Source of the DNA: an uncultured Duncaniella sp.
GTDB lineage: Bacteria; Bacteroidota; Bacteroidia; Bacteroidales; Muribaculaceae
Direction of reading: 5' to 3'
NCBI GenBank assembly: GCA_958352885.1
Contig: CATWQI010000002.1
Location: forward strand, 319,443 to 383,442
Length of the DNA stretch: 64,000 bases
Below, in pieces: positions 44,786 to 52,606 of the stretch (the first letter of the stretch is position 1; every line of letters starts with the position of its first letter). Below the pieces are notes generated by a model. That model was not told where the DNA came from. It did no database searches and saw nothing but the letters and a program-made list of their open reading frames with translations. The position numbers and the translations under genes were made by a program.

Positions 44786-45679
44786 TTATTTATTAACAAC
44801 TTCTTGAAGCTGGATAAGAGTGCATCTATCTCTGATTCTCCAATGTTCAAGAACAAATTTATCAATCCTTTCCTTATCTTTGTCAGTGTGCCAACTGAAT
44901 TCCCACATACAATCTTGTGGCGTATGTTGTTCTATCCAATCGAGGTAGTCCTCATCTACAGGTGATATAGAGAGTCCATATACATGTATCTCCTTTACGT
45001 TAGATATTATTTCTGGTAGCTTGTCATGTTTAAAAATATGTTCGTATGGATTCTTTTGATATCTACATAGTTCCGAACATGTATGGTCAACATCTACACT
45101 AGAAAATCTACCTCCATGAGGATGCTTGTTGTGCCCAAATATCAGACGTTCATGTTTAGATGCTCTACCATGTATGTGTAATACTCTTTCTTCCGGGATT
45201 TCATATAGCCATTCCAAAACATCGGTATAGTTGAAGTTTATAAAGAAGGATTCATCCTTCTCAATATGTGTGTATTTAGGGTCGGTGATCATGCGCTGAC
45301 AATCATCAACCCACCTCTCAAAGCAAAATTGTAATATTTCCAGTAGTCCCCGCAATCTATTTGCACATGGATTTTCTGAACATAGATTTGGGATCACAGG
45401 TGTCTTTCTTTTCTTCTGTCCACGAGCTTCTAAATCTGCTATAATCTCAGCTATTGGCTTCTTTGGTTTGGAAAATCTTCTGACGTAATTTTCTACATCT
45501 AATTGTCCAAGTTGGGTCTCAAAATCATTCCACCATTCACCCTCCATATTGTATGCTGCTACCATATTCTCATACACGAAGACATAATTAGTTTCGAGCC
45601 AACGTCTAAAGTGCCCATAACTGGTATGTAGGCCTGTAAATAAATCAAAACCGTTGCCGATAATATATAGATGTTTCAT
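44786..45679 (-). CDS. AbiH-family abortive-infection protein
   Basis: 297 residues from the ATG at 45679; an ATG six codons upstream gives a non-conserved extension. The N-terminal signature LYIIGNGFDLFTGLHTSYGH matches the AbiH family, phage abortive-infection proteins first described in lactococci. The rest is helical with FFINFNYTDVLEWLY, VLHIHGRASKHERLIFGHN and a C-terminal HVYGLSISPVDEDYLDW. I know of no defined biochemical mechanism. The gene stands alone between two direct repeats at the left end of the island, like a cassette. Confidence 0.85.
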   Translation of the reverse strand: MKHLYIIGNGFDLFTGLHTSYGHFRRWLETNYVFVYENMVAAYNMEGEWWNDFETQLGQLDVENYVRRFSKPKKPIAEIIADLEARGQKKRKTPVIPNLCSENPCANRLRGLLEILQFCFERWVDDCQRMITDPKYTHIEKDESFFINFNYTDVLEWLYEIPEERVLHIHGRASKHERLIFGHNKHPHGGRFSSVDVDHTCSELCRYQKNPYEHIFKHDKLPEIISNVKEIHVYGLSISPVDEDYLDWIEQHTPQDCMWEFSWHTDKDKERIDKFVLEHWRIRDRCTLIQLQEVVNK

Positions 45680-45752
45680 TTCTGTTTTATGAGTCAAAGT
45701 GAGAACAAAAGTTAAGGAGTATCATATTAACTTCTCGCTCATTTGTTTCAAT

Positions 45753-45791
45753 TTTTGCCTGTCGATACGCATAGACAGTATTAGTGAGTAA
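45753..45791 (+). repeat. 39-bp direct repeat, right copy
   Basis: Partner of 44710-44748. The pair encloses only the AbiH gene and its spacers. This copy ends 2 bp before the stop codon of the Fic gene. Confidence 0.8.
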
Positions 45792-45793
45792 TG

Positions 45794-46666
45794 CTACTCT
45801 TCCTCGTAGTAGTAGGAGTAGTCGATGCCTTTCATGAACATCTCGCGGTCGTCAATCTTGTCGGTCAGCGCACCTTTCAGCAGGGACTTGATATGTGTTG
45901 AATCCACTACACTTTCACGCATTGCCGTCAGATATTCATTCTTATCAATTTGGCTCCAGTCCACGCAGAGTTTCAATGAATGTCTCAGCATGAGATCAAG
46001 CCAGATTCGGGTGCTTCGCCCGTTTCCTTCCATAAATGGGTGCACCACATTCATCTCGACATACTTGTCGGCTATCTCGTCAAGTGTGGTTTCGGGCATT
46101 CGCTCAATGGTCGGTATGATCGTTGATAAATGAAGACAGTTGGCGAATGTGAATCCACCCTTTGAGATATTCTTGTTTCTTATCTGTCCGGCAAATTCAT
46201 ACAAGCCTCCAAACAGGCAGGCATGTATCTGTTGCAAACATTTCTTACTGCCCGGTTCAAGAGAATTGAGTAATCCGCTTTCAAATAAAGTGTATGCCTT
46301 CTTTCGGCTATGCCCGTCTATAGTATTGTCGCTGTAAGTGAACCAGTCAAGGAACTTGACGGCACGATTGTTGGGATAAAGCTTGGCAAGAAGGATAACG
46401 CCATCGCTATTCAAAACATCTGCCTTGCGCTGCTTTCCATCCGGAGCCTCGAATTTGAACCCGTGAGTGGTACTCACGAGTTGAACACCCTCCTGCCCCA
46501 GCTTCCGCTTCAGCCAACGCCAATAGTTCCCGGCCTTCGTATAGTCCGGCTCATCATTGATAGCCCGCACCACATCCGTAGCTGAGAACCACCAGCAGTT
46601 GTTCTCGTCATCCCATACCGCCCTCACCTCGCGATCATTGAAAAACCGTATCGACTTCTTGCTCAT
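45794..46666 (-). CDS. BRO-N-like/Fic-domain fusion protein
   Basis: 290 residues. The N-terminus (about 1-110) resembles a BRO-N/antirepressor domain (FNDREVRAVWDDENNCWWFS, then ATDVVRAI and YWRWLKRKL). The C-terminal part is a Fic domain with the full catalytic motif VHPFMEGNGRSTR (H209 to R220). Fic proteins transfer AMP or other phosphates from nucleotides to target proteins. No inhibitory S/T-x3-E-G/N helix was obvious. BRO-N suggests DNA binding, so this is likely a regulated toxin or defence effector (inference). A strong AAGGAG site precedes the ATG at 46666, unusual for this genome. Confidence 0.88.
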   Translation of the reverse strand: MSKKSIRFFNDREVRAVWDDENNCWWFSATDVVRAINDEPDYTKAGNYWRWLKRKLGQEGVQLVSTTHGFKFEAPDGKQRKADVLNSDGVILLAKLYPNNRAVKFLDWFTYSDNTIDGHSRKKAYTLFESGLLNSLEPGSKKCLQQIHACLFGGLYEFAGQIRNKNISKGGFTFANCLHLSTIIPTIERMPETTLDEIADKYVEMNVVHPFMEGNGRSTRIWLDLMLRHSLKLCVDWSQIDKNEYLTAMRESVVDSTHIKSLLKGALTDKIDDREMFMKGIDYSYYYEEE

Positions 46667-46817
46667 ATATAACGCTCCTTATACGATAGTTAAAAATTCT
46701 CCGAAACAACTCTGCCATCTGGTCATCAACAGGCCACACCGATTCATTGGCAAGCCAAACCTCTTTCTTCGTCTCGCCGCCTTGCGTCTGAAAAGATAAA
46801 TTCTCTCTGCCATTCAT
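46635..46817 (-). pseudogene. N-terminal remnant of a RhuM-like protein
   Basis: The first 38 codons (46817 to about 46704) read NGRENLSFQTQGGETKKEVW and then SVWPVDDQMAELF. This agrees with the opening of RhuM-family proteins (typically YQTxDGxTKxxVxxxxETVWLxQxQMAELF). Homology then ends, and the frame runs into the start of the Fic gene in another phase. It looks like the stump of a replaced or deleted gene; the leader could still be translated upstream of Fic. Confidence 0.6.
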
Positions 46818-46896
46818 TCTATAAATTTGGTGTATATTTAATCAATTGATTGTATTTTTTGAACAATAGTGGACGACCTGAATGATCCTTTTCGCC

Positions 46897-49719
46897 TCAT
46901 ACTAGCCAAACCATAGAAAGATCATTCTTCTTTAAGAATTTATCCAAAATGTCTCTGCGTAAATAGGAATAATGTTGGGATTTGTCCTCGCCTAATGATC
47001 CAGTAACATTGTAAAATGCTAACTTGCCATTCGAATCTTGAAGGTCAAATGTTCGAGGAACAAAATACAAGCTTTCACTTATAATAATCTCTTTTGATAA
47101 AGTCATACATGAGCCTATCGAACAATCAAAAGAAACACAATAATTCATTGTAGGAACTAGAATCTCGATATCAACGAACTCTGAGTTAATAACTTCTATT
47201 AATTTGTCAAGTTTACCTTCTGAATCAAGTTCACTATTACCCTCTAAGTATGATTTTAGGATAGCCTCCATTTCTATGTATGAATTGATAATCTCATCAT
47301 TCGGTGTTTTAAATGACATTTCCCCCCAATTAGAGTAGGTAGCTTGGGTAAAAATACTCATTTCCCCAGCAATACATGAAAAATTATCCTTTACATCTAA
47401 TAGATTAAGTCGAGATAGTTCTTCGTCTTGGAGACAATCAACAAATTTATCCAGATTTTCTGTTTTGATGATTAAAGGTCTGATAAAAGCAAACCTTGAT
47501 CTGTCAATGGATTTATCTTCCACTGACATATATCCATAAAGGCATATAAATTCTTCTATTGTATTCTCGTAACTATTGTGATTCACACATAGTTTTGGAC
47601 CAAAATCAAATCCATCAGTTTCATTCAACCAATTGACCATAGAGGAATCTTTCCCCAATATATCAAGGAAAAATGTGTCGATTTCTGCACTCTCTGTAGG
47701 AAATGTTGGATCAATATCTATTCCAGCAGGACGCCACTTATCATATTCATCATATATTAGATCATTATCTTGAAGAATTCCTGCTACTTCATAATATGCT
47801 ATCCATGAATACTTTTTGCCAAACCGATCAATTTTATCAGAATCATTATGCCGAGAATAATCAGAATAACGACTAATGTTGTTATCAACAATTCCAAAGC
47901 GAATTTCATTCCACCCCAGATCAGTAATGCATTGCATTATGTATCCTCTAACTCGTTGCTTTAACTCTGGATCAGAATACGAATGTCCGTTTCGGATAAG
48001 AGATCCGATAGTATAGTTACTGAAATCCATTTGCATGGGTCCACTCCATCCTTTCACTTTTTCCCAACTAGTTATATCCGTTTCTGTAGTTCCGTAAGGA
48101 GCATATATAGTATCAGTGTCATTCTTATAATCTTCAGGGAATAGTTTTGTTGCTATCTCAATTATTCTTTGAGAATAATATCTTATATTGATATGAGGGG
48201 TTTTTAGAATAGGATTAGAAGAATAAAAACTATTCCATACCAAATTTGCAATTTCAAGGATTAAATTCTTATGATCTTCGGAAGGGTGTGGGATATGATT
48301 TACAAGTACAAAACCGTATGCAACAGCTAACATACGTTCTGGCACATATAAGTCATTTATATATAGTGACTTTTTTAATAGAACAATAAACTCAATCGGT
48401 TGTTTTAGAGCATAAAGAAATAATGCTTTAGTTACAAGGAATCTTAGCTTATGGCAATTTGTTGTTAGAGTCCACATCAAATAATTAGCAACAACATTCG
48501 AAACCAAAAAATCAGAGTTAGACAGCGATAGTTCAGTAATTAAATCAGAGATAGATTCATCCAGATTTTCATAGCGCAAATCTTCCATTATTTTGGTTGT
48601 CCAGATTAGATCTCGTTCCCACATAGTCATATTCTCTAAAAGTGAGGACGTGAAATTGAAATTCAAAGGGTTTTCTGGAGAAAATGCGACAGCCCATGAG
48701 TGCGAAAAGATGTCTTTTGAAGATAATAAATATGTACGTAGGTAGTTCTTTATTTCTACTTCATTTTGTCTTATTGTATTAATACTTGATTGATAGATAG
48801 CCTTAATTATATGATATACAAGAGCTTTTTTGGTGTAGCCACTGTATATAAATCCGAACCTATCAATTGATAAAATTATAAGACATGACAGTATGTCATC
48901 AAATAACGGATGCTGATTGCTATTACCATCAATGGTTAGCTTGGGTAAAATTGTCGAATTAAAGTCTGATAGATAACTAGCCTTATCAGTGTATTTCCGT
49001 AGTATATTTTGAGCAATCAAGTAACCTGCCAGTAAATCATAGGTGAACAAAATATCTTCATGTCCACACCATTCTCGATAGAGTAATAAATCTTCCCCTT
49101 CTATTGCAGATAATTCTTCTATAGATAGATTTGCATTACATAATGGTACTCGGTTGGTGTTATTTTCCCATGCATAATCACAGATTGATGATAACTTTCT
49201 AAAAAGGAATGATTGATTGTATCTTATAGGTAACTTAAGAGTATCAACAACATTCGCATTACAATATTTTAAATATTCCTCAAAGATATTAAATATGGTC
49301 ATATTTGATAACGAAACAGTATTCCCTCTGTTCGTGATGCAAAAAATCCTAAGCGCTAAAGGATTTCCCCTAAATAATGACGTAACATTCTCGTCATTCG
49401 TTATACTGACGTTATAGTAATCGGTATATTTATTGAAGGCTTCATAAAAATTATCATTATCAAACCCATGTACATCTATGCATAAATCATGATTCCCCTT
49501 CTTATAAAAATAATCCCCAAATATTTCTTCTTCATAAGAGGAACGATATGTGGTGATTAAAATCAAATTTTCAAATCCTTCCGAATTGATTGCGGAACGG
49601 ATTTCAGATATACCGTTCTTCCAGATTTGATTCCAATGTAAAGATTCATTCAATCCATCGATTATGAGCAATGTCTTTACTCCATGCATTTTTCCAAGTA
49701 TATTGAGATTGGAAAGCAA
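46897..49719 (-). CDS. Avs-like STAND NTPase, C-terminal fragment (Walker B and sensor region)
   Basis: 940 residues. Close to the start is a Walker B-like strand (TLLIIDGLNESLHW), then STAND-type sequence (LILITTYRSS, SLFRGNPLALRIF) and a long helical C-terminal region of about 700 residues without recognisable repeats. The same frame is open upstream to about 49805 (SAKDLKTQDDVKTQILKALD), so the TTG at 49719 is not a natural start. Joined to 49791-50312 and 50366-51007 it would form one protein of about 1,370 residues: nuclease, P-loop NTPase, sensor. Avs proteins recognise phage proteins through such C-termini. AT content is clearly higher than in the chromosome to the left. Confidence 0.75.
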   Translation of the reverse strand: MLSNLNILGKMHGVKTLLIIDGLNESLHWNQIWKNGISEIRSAINSEGFENLILITTYRSSYEEEIFGDYFYKKGNHDLCIDVHGFDNDNFYEAFNKYTDYYNVSITNDENVTSLFRGNPLALRIFCITNRGNTVSLSNMTIFNIFEEYLKYCNANVVDTLKLPIRYNQSFLFRKLSSICDYAWENNTNRVPLCNANLSIEELSAIEGEDLLLYREWCGHEDILFTYDLLAGYLIAQNILRKYTDKASYLSDFNSTILPKLTIDGNSNQHPLFDDILSCLIILSIDRFGFIYSGYTKKALVYHIIKAIYQSSINTIRQNEVEIKNYLRTYLLSSKDIFSHSWAVAFSPENPLNFNFTSSLLENMTMWERDLIWTTKIMEDLRYENLDESISDLITELSLSNSDFLVSNVVANYLMWTLTTNCHKLRFLVTKALFLYALKQPIEFIVLLKKSLYINDLYVPERMLAVAYGFVLVNHIPHPSEDHKNLILEIANLVWNSFYSSNPILKTPHINIRYYSQRIIEIATKLFPEDYKNDTDTIYAPYGTTETDITSWEKVKGWSGPMQMDFSNYTIGSLIRNGHSYSDPELKQRVRGYIMQCITDLGWNEIRFGIVDNNISRYSDYSRHNDSDKIDRFGKKYSWIAYYEVAGILQDNDLIYDEYDKWRPAGIDIDPTFPTESAEIDTFFLDILGKDSSMVNWLNETDGFDFGPKLCVNHNSYENTIEEFICLYGYMSVEDKSIDRSRFAFIRPLIIKTENLDKFVDCLQDEELSRLNLLDVKDNFSCIAGEMSIFTQATYSNWGEMSFKTPNDEIINSYIEMEAILKSYLEGNSELDSEGKLDKLIEVINSEFVDIEILVPTMNYCVSFDCSIGSCMTLSKEIIISESLYFVPRTFDLQDSNGKLAFYNVTGSLGEDKSQHYSYLRRDILDKFLKKNDLSMVWLV

Positions 49720-49790
49720 TTCATGGAAATTTATAGAAGATTGAAGGTCAAGTGCTTTTAGAATTTGAGTCTTGACGTCATCCTGCGTCT

Positions 49791-50312
49791 TTAAATCTTT
49801 TGCAGATATATATATATCGCTGGTAATTTTAAATCATGGTATTGATCTAAGAGATTGAGTACAAGATGACTCTTACCTTTGGAGGCATTCCCTTTAATAT
49901 GAACTTCATTATTTTTGATAAGCTCAAATCGTCCAAAAACATAGTATATTGGACTCCAATAATTGCGTAAAACGAAATATGGTCCGAGAAATTTTTCCCG
50001 TGCGATTTTAATTCTATGCTTTAACTGTATATTTTCCTCTTTCTCTTCGGTCTCCCAATTTACTGGAGCTAATATTTCTCCAGTCTTAAAGGATGACAAA
50101 TCCTCATATATCTGCTGTAATTGAGAAACATGTTTACATAATTCATCAATGTGCTTATTAGCCTCTGATGATGTATATGTACTATTTAATTCTGTTATAA
50201 TTTGGTCAAATAGTACAAACATATTAGAAAAGATTGTGCTAGCGGGTGAGATAATACTAATAGCAGCTTTTTTAATATGAGTAAATTCTTCATCACAACA
50301 AAAATCATACAA
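49791..50312 (-). CDS. Avs-like STAND NTPase, middle fragment (Walker A)
   Basis: 173 residues in the track from a TTG, but the frame is continuous upstream to the A7 run near 50372. It holds a helical linker (ITELNSTYTSSEANKHIDEL) and the P-loop HIKGNASKGKSHLVLNLLDQ (GxxxxGKS). It ends in LKLPAIYIYLQKI and a stop immediately after the (AT)6 tract; with one AT unit fewer it would read PAIYISAKDLK and continue into 46897-49719. It is therefore not an independent gene, but the middle of a split one. Confidence 0.7.
   Translation of the reverse strand: MYDFCCDEEFTHIKKAAISIISPASTIFSNMFVLFDQIITELNSTYTSSEANKHIDELCKHVSQLQQIYEDLSSFKTGEILAPVNWETEEKEENIQLKHRIKIAREKFLGPYFVLRNYWSPIYYVFGRFELIKNNEVHIKGNASKGKSHLVLNLLDQYHDLKLPAIYIYLQKI
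49806..49817. repeat. (AT)6 dinucleotide tract inside the STAND gene
   Basis: Six AT units lie exactly where the reading frame is lost. Loss of one unit, or gain of two, restores the frame from the Walker A fragment into the Walker B fragment. Confidence 0.85.
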
Positions 50313-50365
50313 TTCCTTAACACTGTCATTAAATTCTCTAAGACAGTTGATGATTGTTGTATCTT

Positions 50366-51007
50366 CTATTCTTTTTTTAATTTTCTGCCTAACAATGGCC
50401 CACCAGTATAAAAATAAATATCTTCCTGCGAGTTTGTTTCTGAATGGAGATCCCCAACATATTTATCCCTTATCTCCACTCGATTCATTATTTTTAAGTA
50501 ACGAGAATGTATCCACCCATCGTCTAATATAGTTGTTCCAAAAAACGCATTTCCAATTGCCGGATATTTGAATAAATATGAACACAAATCACTATCCCCG
50601 TAATGGAATAATTCCAAATCATTGCACGATGATGGGATAAGTGATATTAACTCATTAGTAAACCATCCATGTTCAGTAGGAGTAAAATCTGATATTGAAC
50701 AAAGAAACCATTTCTTCAATGATTTTCCATGTACTTCACAAGCCTTTTTTAACGAATCTTTAATTTGTTTCTTTCGACCGCCTTCTGAAAGCCGGCTAAA
50801 AAACTTACACTGCCAACCCCATACATCTCCATTCGGTAATGTATAATAGAATTCTACACCATCTCCTCCACCACTATCATCAATAGGAGTGAAACGGCCT
50901 TCCTTAAATTCTTCTTTACAGATTAAATACCATAGCAGTTCAAAGCTTTGATACTGACTTTTATTATATGGTTTTAATTTTGAGAAATCTATTTCATCTA
51001 CTGTCAT
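50366..51007 (-). CDS. Avs-like STAND NTPase, N-terminal fragment (PD-(D/E)xK/Mrr-like nuclease)
   Basis: 213 residues. The N-terminus has the Mrr-like nuclease pattern: SQYQSFELLWYLICKEEF, DDSGGGDGVEFYY and WGWQCKFF. This gives a D/E-x-(Q)xK-like catalytic site of the type found at the start of several Avs proteins. It ends in LLGRKLKKE just after an A7 run. A -1 shift there continues as RIEDTTIINCLREFNDSVKE into the middle fragment. The gene is last in the operon, starting 23 bp after the 213-residue protein gene. Alternatively the short form is a free nuclease. Confidence 0.72.
   Translation of the reverse strand: MTVDEIDFSKLKPYNKSQYQSFELLWYLICKEEFKEGRFTPIDDSGGGDGVEFYYTLPNGDVWGWQCKFFSRLSEGGRKKQIKDSLKKACEVHGKSLKKWFLCSISDFTPTEHGWFTNELISLIPSSCNDLELFHYGDSDLCSYLFKYPAIGNAFFGTTILDDGWIHSRYLKIMNRVEIRDKYVGDLHSETNSQEDIYFYTGGPLLGRKLKKE
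50372..50378. repeat. A7 homopolymer (T7 on plus strand) at the first frame break
   Basis: The coding-strand sequence is TTA AAA AAA GAA TAG. A -1 slip on A7 reads AAA AGA ATA and avoids the stop, so this is either a slippery site or an indel hotspot. Confidence 0.8.
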
Positions 51008-51030
51008 TATTATAGACTTAGATAGTTAAT

Positions 51031-51672
51031 TTAGATTATAATGTCAACCATAATGTTTAGATTATGGTAAGAAGCGATGGCGAGGATTTGTTTGCGTTTA
51101 GTGGCGGTGTCGGAACAGGTCATCAGTAGCCATCCGTTGCCGAGTGGCTTCTGAGCTGTTTGATATTTCTTATCCACTGTATTGCTGACAAGGGGAATTT
51201 TGTTGGCTATTAAACCTACGGCTCGCACTTTGTCAACTCCAACCTTAAGTACAAATTTATGCAATGATTCCCATGCAGTGCGTTCTTCGATGATAGAGCC
51301 GTCCGGCATGGTTATCCTTAGGCGAGTGCGTGGATTGGTCACAACTTTCTTACCTCCCTTCTTCTTTTCGGTGTGCTCAACTACAGGGTCAGGTTTGATT
51401 TCTACCGCATCGGGGAGAACGGAAGTAATGTTGCGTTTGCGGGAAAGACTAACCTTTAGAGGTGCACCGGGTACATAGTCAACGACTAAGACAAGTTCAC
51501 GCTGAACCTGTGCCAATGCCGGTTCAATCTTCTCGGTGAGAGTCGGGAGGATCTCGGTACGAATGAGGTCCTCTTCAAGTTTGGCGGCTTCCTGTTTCAG
51601 TCGCTCATCAATGGGGAGATTAAGCTTTCGCAGATTCTCCATCGTGATATATAGTTCGCTTAGTGTTGACAT
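51031..51672 (-). CDS. Small operon protein of unknown function, associated with R-M-like loci
   Basis: 213 residues. An N-terminal helical region (about 1-60) is followed by a basic, Lys-rich linker (EHTEKKKGGKKVVTNPRTR) and a compact alpha/beta C-terminal domain (RITMPDGSIIEERTAWESLH, KVGVDKVRAVGLIANKIPLV, GNGWLLMTCSDTATKRKQIL). I recall similar C-terminal domains next to restriction-modification genes in Bacteroidota, but I cannot name the family. It lies 6 bp after the 122-residue gene and 23 bp before the STAND gene, so it belongs to the defence operon. Confidence 0.7.
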   Translation of the reverse strand: MSTLSELYITMENLRKLNLPIDERLKQEAAKLEEDLIRTEILPTLTEKIEPALAQVQRELVLVVDYVPGAPLKVSLSRKRNITSVLPDAVEIKPDPVVEHTEKKKGGKKVVTNPRTRLRITMPDGSIIEERTAWESLHKFVLKVGVDKVRAVGLIANKIPLVSNTVDKKYQTAQKPLGNGWLLMTCSDTATKRKQILAIASYHNLNIMVDIII

Positions 51673-51678
51673 AGTGAT

Positions 51679-52047
51679 TTATATTATATGTATTCGCATT
51701 TGATATAGTTTATTATACCAATCGCTTTTGAGTCTGGTTGCTTCATAGTCAATTTCATTTGATTCACGAAGTTTCTCCGGCTCTTTCAAATCACGAAAAA
51801 CTAATAGTGCTTTATTTACTTGTTTATAATATTCAACAGCATTGTCAATCGTCTTTGAGGGCATAACTGAATGAAACACCTTACCATTCAAGACATTCAT
51901 CAATGTCCTGAAATCTGAACTAAAAGAGTCAGCTGAAATTGAGCGCAATACTGATTCCTCTTCTGGTTTCATCATTGGCGAGAATATTTCAATAAAACGA
52001 GAAAAGCCATCTCTACCATCCGACTGATTATAATTGAATTGATTCAT
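51679..52047 (-). CDS. Small operon protein of unknown function
   Basis: 122 residues, helical and soluble, with no signal peptide (NQFNYNQSDGRDGFSRFIEI, RTLMNVLNGKVFHSVMPSKT, VNKALLVFRDLKEPEKLRES). No family is recognised. The frame is intact and tightly packed: 32 bp after the membrane-protein gene and 6 bp before the 213-residue gene. It is expressed with the methylase/helicase module, so a role in regulating or assembling that system is possible but unproven. Confidence 0.62.
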   Translation of the reverse strand: MNQFNYNQSDGRDGFSRFIEIFSPMMKPEEESVLRSISADSFSSDFRTLMNVLNGKVFHSVMPSKTIDNAVEYYKQVNKALLVFRDLKEPEKLRESNEIDYEATRLKSDWYNKLYQMRIHII

Positions 52048-52079
52048 ATTCGTTATTGTTAAAGACTCAGGATTACAAC

Positions 52080-52592
52080 TTAATATATAATTTGATGCTT
52101 TTGAGAATCTTGAGTATAGTTGAGATACTCTAAAGTTGGTAGAATAAATGCCTGAAGCTTTTTATTCATCATATATATTACGGTTAATTGGATGTATCGT
52201 TTTAAGGCATCTTCTGGGACATCGTGTCCACGTACATATGTATTTGGTTTAGAAAGTTTTTCTTTTGTTTCTGCTTTAATCTTGATGTTGTATGGTTCGT
52301 ATCCATAAACACTATAAGGGCCACAACTCTTTTTATACTCCCAAGTATATGGAAAGGAATCGCCCATGTAACCTTCTTTGAATTCTGATAGGATACCGTT
52401 CAATCTCCGTATAAAAATCAAATACTTTATTAATTTATATATCAGATAGACTCCGACTGTTACGGACAACCAGAGCCATACGGGGAAATTGTAATTCCAT
52501 AACCATTTTTCTGTTATGGAATAGAGAATTCCAGATGCAATTAAACTACTAATCACACCGACAATGATACCTTTAATGGTTTCTTTACTCAT
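52080..52592 (-). CDS. Two-helix membrane protein in the defence operon
   Basis: 170 residues. Two N-terminal membrane helices, about residues 7-25 (IKGIIVGVISSLIASGILYS) and 37-60 (VWLWLSVTVGVYLIYKLIKY), are followed by a cytosolic part with an aromatic-rich patch (PYTWEYKKSCGPYSVYGYEP) and a helical C-terminus. No family is recognised. It starts 14 bp after the methylase gene. A membrane-embedded component could be an effector, as in other anti-phage systems that end in membrane proteins, but that is inference. Confidence 0.62.
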   Translation of the reverse strand: MSKETIKGIIVGVISSLIASGILYSITEKWLWNYNFPVWLWLSVTVGVYLIYKLIKYLIFIRRLNGILSEFKEGYMGDSFPYTWEYKKSCGPYSVYGYEPYNIKIKAETKEKLSKPNTYVRGHDVPEDALKRYIQLTVIYMMNKKLQAFILPTLEYLNYTQDSQKHQIIY

Positions 52593-52606
52593 AGGTGCTG
52601 AATTAG

